64,000 nucleotides of DNA from Mesodorylaimus sp. YZB2_4 (taxonomy: Eukaryota > Nematoda > Enoplea > Dorylaimida > Dorylaimidae), in assembly GCA_030248295.1 (NCBI GenBank), contig JASANH010001039.1, forward strand, positions 1,054,001 to 1,118,000, written 5' to 3'. Both the position numbers and the translations under genes were made by a program. Position 1 is the stretch's first letter. Each line of letters starts with the position of its first letter. The notes below the pieces were generated by a model. That model was not told the origin of the DNA and made no database searches. It was given only the letters and a program-made list of their open reading frames with translations. Below are positions 24,074 to 35,139 of this stretch, piece by piece.

Positions 24074-26173
24074 ATGCGTTTGAAAGTTTTGTTGCTATCA
24101 TTATTCTTCGCAATGGTAAGGTGCAGCATGGATTTCACTTTTTTCAATTACAGTTTGTAATAGAAACCTTGACTGAAAGTATACTTTCTTTGTCCCAAAC
24201 CAGCCGAATTTCAGGGTGTATGAAGTAGTAGTTTTAGTGGAATACAGGAGCCCTATCTGAGAATGTACCGTGCATTAATGTGAGGGTATCTCTATGAGAA
24301 CGCTATCTGGATTTATATTTCAAGCATAAAAATGCAGTTACGTGAATTTTCTGGCCTCAATTCGCCAGGATGAAACTGACAGTAGAGTATCGCAGGTGGA
24401 AGCGAAAATGGCCCGTCAAATTGATAGAGTGTGTGTCGAATATTCTAAGTTCAGACACACACGCAGATGATTTTAAGAAAGATACAAATTGTGACTTTTG
24501 AACTATCAATATTTCAGAACATTTACGCTCAGCAAACTATACAAAAAACTTGCGGGCAAAAATCATATAATTCAATATACTCAGTTCCTCGAGTTCATAT
24601 TATGAAGACGAATGCACCATCAGCCGCCCACGAATGGCCTTGGACAATTAGACTAAAAATTAATTATCCCGACGGTTGGTCAAGATGTAGCGGCGTTTTG
24701 ATTCAAATATGCAATTCTTCTTTTCAAACTGACACAATTTTAACAGCAGCAAGTTGTCTAACATATCCTTCAGGAAAAACTAAACAAATTCTCGCTGTTA
24801 CTCCAAAAGATGTAAAAGTTTATGCAGGTTATCATGATTTGAAACATTCACCACCAATGGCTCGAAAGCCGCTGCCTGTGAAGCATATAGTTGTCCATGA
24901 AAATTTTCTAAGAAATGGTTTATATTATGATATTGCTCTTATAAAATTAACCACACCTCTAAAAGGCTCTCCTTATGTGCGTCCTATATGTCTACCTAAA
25001 GGAAGAAGAGGGAAGGCCACACTACGCTTTGGCAAAATGTCGCAGTGCCAAGTGACTGGTTGGGGAGAACGTAAGTACCTAGAAAATACAGCGCCTTAAA
25101 TTACTATTTTATCTGGAATTCAGAAATCTCAAAATTGTGTAAAATGTAGTTTCAGATCAATTTTCAGCACGGCCAGGTCAAAAACATGTGCTCGAGATAT
25201 TTTCAAAAAACTCACAGCTCGTGGAAAATCATCACATCAGCTAGTGTTTCTAATTTTACCAATTCCACGATGAACCTTGAAAGGGCAGTAAAAAACGAAA
25301 GTTGTAATTCTAATTCTGTCTGTGATGCAAAAAATGTTTGATCTGTGCTAAATGGACTTTTATTCTTAGCACACCTACAACTTGTTTCAAAAAATTTATA
25401 AAAACTGTTTATTTTCATGCCACTATGCTGATAACGCGAACACTGACCTTCTTAAAACACATTTGAAACACATTTTTTGACGCTTCGCAGTTCTGAGAAT
25501 TAATTCACGGCCTTATTTCACACGTTCTAGTCGTGGAGTTTCGACAACTAAAACTAAAAAAATGTTAAACAGTGGATATTTACTGTCACACACTTAATTA
25601 CCTTTTTAGTTACGAATAATGTAGTCACAAAGAATCCGCGAAATTTACGAAATGCAAGACATATGATTATAACTGGACAAGAATGTATGAAAATTCACCG
25701 AGCTGCCGAACCGAAGAAAACCTTACCCCAAGAATATTATCCGAAATATTATATTTGTTCTGTGCCTGTTAACCGTGGTCAGTTCGCGGCCCCAGTAAGC
25801 TTACGATTTCGAGGCAATGTGAAATCGTTTTTGGCCATGAAGGCACATTTTTTAGGACGATTTAGGAGGCCCACTGGCATGCAAAGATGAGAAAACAACT
25901 TTATGGATACTTCAAGGAATTATATCAGCTGGTGTTAGAAATGCTGAAGGAGCAACAGTTTTGAACAGGCATACTCAAGTGCATGCATACCTGGAATGGG
26001 TAACCATGATGGTTTCACGAATGAGTACTGATGTTTGCAAAACATGTTCAAGTGGGGTGCGAAAGCCGAAACCATGCTCGTATGTATTTTTCGCTGCCAT
26101 TACTGTTGTTAACACTGTCTATGGCGCTCAAATTTTAGGTGGACAGAATTTAATTAGTCGAAGCATGAACTGA
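24074..26173 (+). CDS. Secreted serine protease homolog (catalytic His and Ser lost)
   Basis: Four exons (24074-24115, 24518-25070, 25610-25794, 25856-26173) join in phase to 365 residues. The signal peptide is MRLKVLLLSLFFAM..YAQ. A chymotrypsin-fold domain starts after a CG..VPRVHIMKT segment where active proteases have R-IVGG. The usual TAAHC reads TAASC, so the catalytic His is Ser. The Asp site YYDIALIKL is kept, as is QVTGWGE. The GDSGGP site reads DDLGGP, so the nucleophile Ser is Leu. Both junctions flanking that site are phase 0, so the reading is not a splicing artefact. A Cys-rich, then hydrophobic C-terminal extension of about 60 residues follows the domain. The protein should be a non-catalytic binder or regulator. 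The long intact frame argues against simple decay. The next gene is a related protease in the same orientation. Confidence 0.85.
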
Positions 26174-27196
26174 TGGATGTGTCGAGATTGAAGACTGAAG
26201 ATAACACAAGTTCCTACTCGAAGATTAATTCATCTGGTGTTTTTATGTGCGCTACCTAACCCAAGTCAATTTGCACCCAAATTTTTCGGTCTACTGGGGT
26301 TTATGTTAAGTGACTGTACTTGATAAACATACTTTTTTGCTAGCTGGTTAGAGGTAGTCTGTGAACAAGCTGACACCAAACGAGGCGCCCCACAACAAAG
26401 TGCCAACTCTTATGGCAAGGAAGACAAGCGATTCAAGCCAGGGACCTGTGAATTGACGAAAAAAGCTTTGGATTTCTCATCAATTATTTAACAAAATAGC
26501 TGGAAATCGAAGGGGAGTTTTTGTTGACTTTGTAGAGCGTGGAATTCTTCACAACTTTTAAACTTGAGTTAGCAGACGCGGGCTTTGACTTTTGGTATAA
26601 TGAGCTTTCAGCATGTGACAGAAAAACAGGATTCGCGGCATTCGCTTTGCTAGAATGCTATTTTCGCTCATTTCACAATTTTTCACTGAACACATCTCGC
26701 GCTGCATAATAAAGAATATTTTTTATAAGTCATTTAAACCTTTGGTGTAAGCGTGAATCATGATGTGCAGTATGTCTTATTACTTTTCTTAGTGTCCGAG
26801 AGACCAGGTTGTTCACCTCTGACCTGACCCCTGACCGATTCCTCAAGAATCTTTCTGACCAGACCACGGCCTTTTTTAACTTTTGAACTTGACCTTGATC
26901 AGTCAAAAAATGTTGACATCGAGCACCAACAACAAATCGTTTTGATCAAAGCCGTACGTCGAGCAGTGTGCAGAGCTGTCAACGCACACACCACACAGGC
27001 CTTCGATGACGAACTGGCCCATGAAGGGAAAGAGAATACAAAATTTGCAAAATACAATCAGAATAATAGAGCAAATTTCGCTTAATATTTTACAAAAACG
27101 TTCCGACTAAATTAGCGAAGAGGAACAGCAAGAAATACAGTGGCGGATCGTGTGAATTACAGTATACTGAAGATGCCATGCTTATTTTGACGCATG
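26174..27196. other. Intergenic
   Basis: An AATAAA at about 26706 could serve the upstream gene. Around 26805-26935 there is a run of diverged direct repeats on tctgacctgacc / ttgaccttgatc. No coding exon was recognised. Confidence 0.4.
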
Positions 27197-27727
27197 TCAT
27201 CATCATCATCGTTTACTCCGTACCCAAGCAAATACATGCACTTGACGGGAGGGAGACACATAAAATTAATCAAAACTCATACTCATGATAAAGTTACTAA
27301 ACCCACGAAAAGTCGACCAAGCGTAATCCCATGGTACAGAGTTCCATAAAACCGTTGCAGAAAACACAAAACTCCGTTTGTAAGACTCGAAATTATGACT
27401 CGGAATAACCAAATGATGTGGTTCACACAATCGCCTGCTAGCACGACAGTCAGATTTGTGTATAAAACGAGAATCAGGAGCAATAGTCTTCGATGCAACA
27501 GCTACTCTATGATTGCGAGCGCAAAATGTGAGTTTTTGTTTCCTAAAAGTCTTATTTTTCAGCGGTAGGTAACTTGATAGGGACGTGTTTAAGTTGTGTA
27601 AACAGAAAAATGCTTTAAAATTCAGTGCAGTCAATCCTGACCACCCCAGATTCCTTGCTGGTGAGATGTGAAGTGACGCAAACACCAAATCACAGATATA
27701 TACTGTATCTCTTGCTGTGTCAAGCAA
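27197..27727 (-). mobile_element. 3' end of a LINE (decayed, CR1/Jockey-like)
   Basis: A minus-strand open frame of 153 codons (27727-27266) contains RRLCEPHHLVIPSHNFESYK and SATVLWNSVP. These parallel RLHEPHHLEFERPRTESFKQ and STIRMWNAM at the 3' end of the LINE at 35-38 kb. On its own strand the element ends in a short (gat)n microsatellite (27197-27217), typical of CR1-like LINE tails. Only the C-terminal part after the reverse transcriptase remains. Confidence 0.75.
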
Positions 27728-27939
27728 CTAAATTATAGATGGACTTTATCTGACTCGATAACCATGACCGTTTTCAGGGCAGTCATCCATGTGTCTCGAT
27801 TATACATTCCCTTTTGCCACCTCTGCACGCAGAGGCGCAGCAAATCTTGATCACGAAATTCCTATTTAGTCGCTTCTGTTTAGACTTACACAACGATATC
27901 CAAAAGAGAGTTGGATACAGAAAACGACAAGAAGCTCTA

Positions 27940-29593
27940 ATGGGGACTGGTTTTTGTGCCGCTCTAATTGTAATCGCAGGATTGGCTAAGGTTCATGGAT
28001 TGAAGTATCGTGAGCCATAAACCGCCTAAAATATATTTTGCGTTTTGATACCAAATAATCTGTTCTTGTTTTAGATATTGTCCAAGGAGAGTATGCAAAA
28101 GAACATGAATTTCCATTTATGCTAAGCATACGCGCGTTTCCCGACGATGATTTTGAGATCGGCAATATTCAATGTGGCGCATCGCTACTTCGAAAAGATC
28201 CTAGCGACAAAAGCTCAAAATACGTTTTGACAGCAGGACATTGTCTATGGTATGAAACGAGGCTGCTTTCTACACCTTTTTGGACCTGAGTCCAGCAGCA
28301 TCAGACCTGTCATAACAGGAAAAAAATTAAAGTGTCCCCGTTTTTTTTCACCGATAAAAGGCGGCAATACTATAAAAATTCCAGAAAGAGACAGATAGAT
28401 AAAGACACTCTCTGCACACTACTATCCGATCCGAGTCGAGCTGTTAGAGGCGGTAAGCATGATCAAAAATAGGGTGTTTTTGTTAGTACTTCAAACTTTA
28501 AATTGCAAGAATCGGCTGGATGATAAGTTTTTTACGGACGATCAAATTAAAGATGCTTCACAATAGGCACGAGAGGAATACAATCGATAAAAAGACATCA
28601 CTTTTGCTTTGAAAATACATATGCGATAATGACAAATTTTGCTGAACTCTTTGTCAGATTTATGGGAATATTTTGAAACATATCAGCAAGGAGGCAGGCA
28701 TAACAGCAGTTTTTGACATGTAAAGCCTTGAGTGGGTTACTAAGCGGTTGGCGGTGGTGAAGCAGAAACAGACACAATCGAAAAGTATTTTTTATTTGCA
28801 GCGCAAATAACAGCAATCAGTGGGTAGAACCAGGCTGGTTACAAGAACTAACAATATACGGAGCACGTTCGGACGCTGGAGACAACGAATATACTGTTAA
28901 ATCCGAAATCGATAAAGCGAAATGTCATCCAGGTTATTTCGAGGAGTGGAGGCTGGATGAAAATGGCGACCCGTACACTCACGCAATATTAAATGATATT
29001 GCTATCATTAAATTGAAAGAAAGTTTTAATTTTGCTGAAAATTATTTATGGCCAATCGAATTGCAACAAACTAGACTCCCTGATCCAGGCCCGAATGGAA
29101 TGGCAATAATGGGAGCTGGCTGGGGAGCGAGCAATGGTGAGACATACTGTAACTAAAATTTTCAGATTGTTACCATGTTCTGACTGAGCGGGATTTGCTT
29201 TGCAGTTCATGCTAATCGAAGGCGATATCCACATCGGCTGCAAAAGGCAGAAACTTTTATTAGAGATAAAGCATTTTGTCAAGAAAAACTAGTTCATGGC
29301 GAGACCAGATACAATGACACCACACAGTTCTGTTTCGCTTCGAACGATAATTCCTATTGCGATATAAGTCATTTCTGCATACAATATTTGCAGATTTAGC
29401 CGTTATAGTGACTTTTTGTTTTCAAGGAGATTCCGGCGGTCCATTATTCCGCAAAGAAAATGGTGTGTTTCTACAATTGGGCGTGTTATCACAAACTCAT
29501 AAGCATTGCTGGGAAGGACGGCCGTCATACGCAATGAGAGTCGCCTACTACTACGATTGGATTCAAGCGGCCTTAAGTAACGATTTGAACTAA
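27940..29593 (+). CDS. Secreted chymotrypsin-like serine protease
   Basis: Five exons (27940-28009, 28075-28249, 28802-29136, 29206-29367, 29427-29593) give 302 residues. A signal peptide (MGTGFCAALIVIAGLAKVHG) is followed almost at once by HIVQGEYAKEHEFPFMLSIR, the IVGG-type N-terminus, so the propeptide is very short. Catalytic His is in LTAGHC, Asp in NDIAIIKL and Ser in DSGGP. The residue six before the Ser falls in NSYC, which suggests Ser or Tyr at the base of S1, chymotrypsin-like rather than tryptic. The donor of exon 4 is odd: gatataagtc has no GT where paralogs split. The first GT (29368) keeps phase but changes the Gly before DSGGP to Arg and adds one residue. A poly(A) signal is at 29808-29813. 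The gene may be active or just starting to decay. Confidence 0.82.
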
Positions 29594-30117
29594 ATACTAA
29601 ATGGGAAAAATATTATCGTCTCCCAAAGTATAAAAAATATTTTAAATTTGTTTGCAATGGGTTTTTTTTAGAAAGCTTGCTGTTAAAAACATTTGCTGAT
29701 ACTGAGTATGACATGCTCCACTTGTGCGCATACTTGATGGCTTCGAGATATAAGTGATGCCTGAAACAAAATTAGAGAAGCATGAATGATCCCAAAGAGT
29801 TGAAAAAAATAAAGCCTGACGTGCCACCTGCTGGAAGTTTTAATGGGGCTTCGGTACATACGCCGTCATACTCACCAGTCTTACAGTTGTCGTGACCTTA
29901 GCTTAGGTAGCATTTAATTGCTTCGCCTAAAAAGTGGTAACTACTTCACAAGAACTCGTCCAAAAAAGAAAAAGAAAAACATAGGGCATAGGCTGTGGCA
30001 TTCAGGGCTGAAATAAGACCGCCCGAAATTAGAAGCACAGTGATAAATCGATGAAAAAGGTCAGAGTGAAAGACTGACAGAGTCAGTGAAAAAGGAGAAA
30101 AGAAACAGGAAAGTTAT
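29594..30117. other. 3' flank of the protease
   Basis: Contains the AATAAA at 29808-29813 and then A-rich low-complexity DNA (gaaaaaggagaaaagaaacag). No gene seen. Confidence 0.45.
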
Positions 30118-30344
30118 ATCGCGGCCGCGGTGGTGCAGCATTCATCAGCATTCATCTTCAGGGCGATGCAATAACTTGCATCCTTGCGAAACACAGAGGC
30201 ATTTCTCAACTTCAGTGAAGCGTATGCAGAATAGGTGGCTGGCTTGTGATATGTGGTTGGTCTATGCTGTGGTCCGTGTTGCCAAAAACAGGGCAGCAGA
30301 TGCTCCGCAACAGCGACAGCATCTTTGCAGCATTCGGCCGCGGT
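30118..30344 (+). repeat. Dispersed repeat, uninterrupted copy
   Basis: Matches the two halves flanking the MITE at 6761-7210. It begins with gcggccgcggtggtgcagc, which resembles the SINE head that directly follows it at 30345. The pair may therefore be two tandem insertions of one family or a composite. Confidence 0.65.
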
Positions 30345-30690
30345 AGTGCAGCGGTACGGCAATAGTCTCTCTGCATTGCTTGGGAGCGGTGGCTGGAATC
30401 GTCCTGGGTTCGATCCCTGGTGATGGAGGTCGATTTGCGAACCATAAACGCTCGCTGTCCTCGCACGCCAGGCCGTGGGGGACTCACCCGGTACCGTTGA
30501 GGTGCTCCGAGTTGAGAAACAGAAGCCAAATGAGGAGACAGTCTCGGCTATCCAACACCGACAGTGTTCAAAGCCCGTCCGCCATCGTCCGAGGAAGTCG
30601 GTGTCCTGTCGTGGATGCCCTCGCGTGCAGCTGCTCCTAGTGGAGACACGCAGAGGGACGCGAATAGGCGATGCGTCTTTAATGTATTAA
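30345..30690 (+). mobile_element. tRNA-derived SINE (family B)
   Basis: The head ggccgcggtagtgcagcggt (A-box region) and ctgggttcgatccctgg (B box) form a tRNA-like module. The GC-rich body includes ccgttgaggtgctccgagtt and gaggagacagtctcg. The tail has gatgccctcgcgtgcagc and gtggagacacgcagaggga. A body fragment recurs at 44540-44640 (-) and head plus tail at 62890-63175 (+). Confidence 0.7.
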
Positions 30691-31069
30691 ATCAGTTTAA
30701 TGCTAATGCTATGAGATTCGTGTAATTTCTACGATATATTTGTACATACAGTTTGGTGTGAAGGGTTTGAGTCACGGCTTGAGCAGATCCCGCCCCATTC
30801 GTTCGCATCAGATATCCGATCTTATTTAAAAAATCACCATCTAAAATTTGGATCTGATCCATCCGATCCGACATTCAATGGTTTCTGCAATAACCGTTGA
30901 CAAACAACGAACTTTTGAGCAATTTTTCTCCACTTAACATAGGATAAGGAGTGAAATGTTGCAGCTGTTGCACTAAAATTCGGCAAAAAATCTAAAAAAC
31001 AATTAGCAAGAATCTTTCTTACAAGTCAATATTTGTGCACTGACTATTTGTGCACAAGAACCCACGATG

Positions 31070-31560
31070 CTTTACAGGTAAACAGGCTTGCCCTGTCGTA
31101 GCTGCAAGGGATTGCTTTGAGCCTGGAACCCTAAGCCAGCCACCCTGGAGGGCTCAGCTTTAGTGACGCTGCTCAGTGCGAATGTACCACGCCCACCAGG
31201 ATTCAATACCGCAAACTTCCGCTTGCGATCCCGATGTCGTACCACTGAGCTCTCATTCGGGGCCACGAAAGGAGGGAAAATAACAGTGTGACCCCCCGCC
31301 TGGTAGGCCATGGCCAGTGGGAGAGAGTAATCGATAACGTTACTCTCCCCTCGCTAAGAGACGTCAACCCCACGTGCGGCTGCTCCCCGAATTGTGAGCC
31401 TACACGGCCTTCTCGGTGTGGGATGGTGAAGCATTTCTGGAAGTGTCCGTGGACTGCGTGGGTTGGTTCCGGTGGCTTGAGCCATCCTCTGGTCAGCCCT
31501 AGTTCTATCCTAGGGCGAGCCAAGGGTTTCAACAGCTTACTCAAACTTGGTTGAGTGTGA
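31070..31560 (-). repeat. GC-rich dispersed repeat with a tRNA-like segment
   Basis: The minus strand from about 31265 to 31185 reads gctcagtggtacgacatcgg (A-box-like) and then gtattgaatcctggtggg (B-box-like), suggesting a tRNA-derived head. The part 31288-31372 is repeated, inverted, at the left edge of the window (1-85). ORFs across this block lie in several frames and look non-coding. Confidence 0.55.
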
Positions 31561-32688
31561 AATGCAGCGCCTCCTTGTCCGAAGGAAGATCGTCCCTCAT
31601 GCTCACACTGCTCACTGCTTCACAGGCCGACCAAGGCAGCGCCTAAGTTCACGTGTTCTGTATTTTTATTTGTAAGCCTTCTAGGTTGAATTCACTTGGC
31701 GAGGTGTCTTCATGCGAAATACGATTCTGGAACTGCTTAACATCGATTCACGATCCAAGTCCAGCAATACCTCCACCTGCTACGCTTTTCTGGTCTTCGG
31801 AACGGTTATTTATTCGCTGTCAAGGTTGCATAATTAGTTACAGTATGGGTCTGAATATACTGGATGCACCGACACTACAGGAAAAATACGCCATGCGCAC
31901 ACTTTCATGCACACTTTTGGGAGTACGAAATACGCATACGCATGGGAGAGACTTTGCGTATGCGCATTCGAATTAAGTATTCTTGCCAACCGTATACTGT
32001 ATGTTCTTTAGGCCAGCTAGCTCAAGTTCCCTTTTTCCAGCAAGGTTACTTCTTTTCGTAGGATACCAAGGCACCTCCGTGCACATTACTCTTATAACTC
32101 GACTTTGCATAAATGCATGAAACCCTAAGTTCGCGATCCAAAAATTAGCATGGGCTATGAAGAAAAGGCCTTCTTGCATTTTTGAGCCGCTTTGTTCCTC
32201 GGGATCTGCTGAGTTTCTTACTGCATATGCGCGAACGCATAAAGCGCCCTGCGCGCCCAAGAATGGGGCTGACCGTAGTGTGAGTGAGACACAAGATCTT
32301 TTTGGGAGTGGAGTCACAGTGGAGTGGATTCCTGAATAGAAAGAATTATATTATGTATTCCTGGCTGGAGAAGCACGGCTCATGCTGTGCGACCAAACAC
32401 CATATCTGTAATAATCCCTTTGGCCATTCTACATGTCACATCGCAGAATAGTTCACCGTGCTCGTAATTAATGTGTCATATTCTTCCACCAGTACTTACG
32501 GTTTTTTAAAGAGCTTGTTTCCAGCATATGAATTGTACAAATTTTTCGTCCAGAAAGCTCAGCACAACGAGTTTGGGTCAACTTAATATTTCAAGTAAAA
32601 ACTTCAAGCGGCCACCCCCCCCTATGAGTGCCCAGAACAGCAGAAGAATATTCAGTATAAATTTGAATTCTCTCACGCATCACATGTT
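31561..32688. other. Intergenic, nothing recognised
   Basis: Short ORFs on both strands without domains. Local inverted motifs of tacgcatacgcatgggag type lie near 31930. No RNA gene was seen. Confidence 0.4.
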
Positions 32689-33304
32689 TCAGTTTGTGAA
32701 AAAATATAAAATGACGGAGCTTGCGACAAATAACATTGTTTTTGTGCTACTGCTTCTCAGTTGAGCACTATTACAAAAATCCGTTTCGCACCAGCATTTT
32801 ACATGACGTTCGCCACCAACTATGCTCTCTTTGCAATCGTCACCAGTCTTAAACTCGTACCCGTAGTTGTACATGCATGCCTTCGAAGTTGTGATGCCGC
32901 CTGTAAAAGAAAAACTCCAAGAATTTTCCTTCGCGATGCATTCACTTTTGCTCTAAAGCTGTAGCCGACTCAAACTCCAGCATTACATTCTGAACTGAAG
33001 AAACATGATAGACTATTGTATGTGGGCAAAAAACAAGACAGTAACATACCCTTAGGATTAGTTATCTCGGTCTTCGTGCAGAAGTCACCTTGACACTCTC
33101 CGCTCATGCAGTTTTTTGTGCCAAGGCATTTATGGCATTTTAACGCTTCGCCTGCAAAAAAGAAATCTGTTCATGGAAACAAAAAGAAAAGCAATATGAC
33201 GCTTAGATGTTTCGAAAGCTCGAATGGTGAAGTTACAGTTTACATAAGCAGATACCATTGAGAAACAAGCAGATGAGAAGAAACACGGAAATAATAGCCT
33301 TCAT
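32689..33304 (-). CDS. Ly6/uPAR-like GPI-anchored protein, paralog 1
   Basis: Three exons (33304-33256, 33151-33050, 32900-32689) with phase-1 introns give 120 residues. The signal peptide is MKAIISVFLLICLFLNG. The mature domain has ten Cys in the spacing of a three-finger fold: CHKC, NC-x4-C-x4-C, AC, DC, then CWC-x4-CN near the end. A hydrophobic C-terminus (TMLFVASSVILYFF) fits a GPI-anchor signal. The protein should sit on the outer face of the membrane. Partner and role are unknown. It is the leftmost member of the cluster and lies on the opposite strand to most others. Confidence 0.85.
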
Positions 33305-34193
33305 TTCTATTGACGCTGACAATGTGACTACCCAGTCCTTGCACTCTTGTGTGACCGATATATTGGCATGGCGGAGCCTTTGCAAAAAGGAGGCTAGTTA
33401 GCAATAAAGTCGTGAATCAGGTTTTCTTTGCAAGAATAAATCTGTGTAAGCCTTTGTATCAGCAATTTTTCATTTTTCAATGCTTGAATTCAAAAAAAGC
33501 TTTGTGGTGGGCCTCTGTTTCTATTCGAATGCTAAAGGGATGTTGAAATGTCAGATTTCAGTTTGTTTGACTCACCCACCCTTTTGCCATTTCCGCTTGT
33601 CTGCGCAGGCATCGAGAATAAAATAGCTGTACAGTATTTGATCCCAGCCGAGAATCGGCGGGAGGATTAGTTTTTATGGTGACTCAAATTTTTGGGGGTT
33701 TCTTAGTGGGCATGCGAGGGATACAACGAAAAGAACGAAAACATTTTTGTTCTGGATAATGTAATATGGTGATTAAAATTTGACCTGTATTTAGATTTTG
33801 ACTATATTTTAAAATATATCAATCGAAAGACAAAAATTTAAATCGGTTTGCGATAAGTAGAGCTCCGAACGATATTCCCTTTTCCCTTAAAGCCATGGAC
33901 ACGTCAGAGATAGCATGGTCAGCGAATAATAAAATACATCGATGCCAAATTCCAAGAGGGAAGAATTCTACTTTGGTCGCTTTGTAGAAAATTAGAAAAG
34001 GAGTTAAAAAGCAGACTTCACCGCGCAAAATAATCGAGTCGATAGGTAATCCGCTGCTCACTGCAAACCTCTCCTGTGCAACTCATTGTAACCTAATGAT
34101 CGAGATTCTAGTCATTCATGTTTCCTCGCAAGCCGTATTTTATGTCATCTATGCCTATTGATTTTTTGCACAAGTAAATGCTTCTGCTAAAGA
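33305..34193. other. Upstream region of Ly6-like paralog 1
   Basis: No gene recognised. It lies between a minus-strand Ly6-like gene and the small plus-strand gene at 34194, so both promoters should be here. Confidence 0.4.
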
Positions 34194-34502
34194 ATGGAAT
34201 CTGACGACGACGATATTATTGAGGAATGGGGAACCTATCCAGGTTTTGATCCAGCAAACGATGCAGTGGATCGCATGATGGCCGCATCAGGAAAAATATC
34301 GCATGGCGGACAAGATAAATATGATTTAAGGTAAGTAACTTTAGCTATTCAAAGCTGAAGTTTTTTAAGGAAACATCTTCTGACACTGTCGAGGTGCAAC
34401 AAGGCTTTGGACCAACAGCTGAAAAAAGTACGCACTGATCAGAATCGCGGTGTCAATGGAAAACCGTGCTGGAGCCAATGCAAGTGTTGCTCGACGATCT
34501 AG
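34194..34502 (+). CDS. Small acidic two-exon protein, unknown
   Basis: Exons 34194-34330 and 34370-34502 join across a 39-nt intron (strong donor AG/GTAAGT, acceptor TTTTTTAAG) in matching phase 2 to give 89 residues. The N-terminus is acidic (MESDDDDIIEEWGTYPGF). The middle is hydrophilic and possibly helical (YDLRKHLLTLSRCNKALDQQ). The end is Cys-rich (PCWSQCKCCSTI). I do not recognise the family. The downstream protease fragment begins about 100 bases later and is unrelated. The intron quality favours a real gene. It could be the start of a longer gene truncated by the LINE insertion. Confidence 0.45.
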
Positions 34503-34599
34503 CAGCAGATAAGTTGACATTTCGGAAACAATGTGTGATATAAAATAAAAAATAATTTGCCCTAAAAAAAAATTCATGTGCTGATCTTGGCGAGAAATC

Positions 34600-34765
34600 T
34601 GCTTGACGAGCGCCAACAGTAACCAGCACAGGAGCGGTGTGCATAAGCAGCGTAGAACGCACCGAACTCATGAGCACTGCTGGGACGCCCGTTATAGTGT
34701 ATGCGATGAGAGTCACCAACTGCTACGATTCGATTCAGCCGGCCTTGAGCAATGCTTTGAACTAA
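34600..34765 (+). pseudogene. Frameshifted fragment of a serine protease last exon
   Basis: The segment from gcactgctggg through gcgatgagagtcaccaactg to the stop is clearly homologous to the last exon of the protease gene (29500-29593). YAMRV..CYDSIQPALSNAL* parallels YAMRV..YYDWIQAALSNDL*. The HCW motif is in a different frame from the downstream part, so there is at least one indel. No other protease exon accompanies it. Confidence 0.8.
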
Positions 34766-35139
34766 ATGCCACTGAGTCGCTAATAATTTATAACATTATC
34801 TCTGTATTTCATGAGAAGAACTTCAATTGAAAAGTTTCCGAAAAATTAATAAAGAATCTGATAAGTTGATAGGCTGCTCCGGTACAGTTCTGTACTCGTG
34901 CACCTACACTTGCAGTGTGACAGTATCAACAGGTGTACTACACTCCTTTCAACTTGTAGCAGAATATACGCCGCACACTGTATGTAGTGCATATACGTAT
35001 ACGAATATGTCGGTCGAGGGGCGGTTGGGTCTTCTTTGCGCTTCGCTACACGTACAGTATATGTTTTCAACATTAAAAACCAGTTTACCTGCCATGAGTA
35101 AAAATCCTTCGCTACGATTTCTAGTGATTTTTACCAGTT

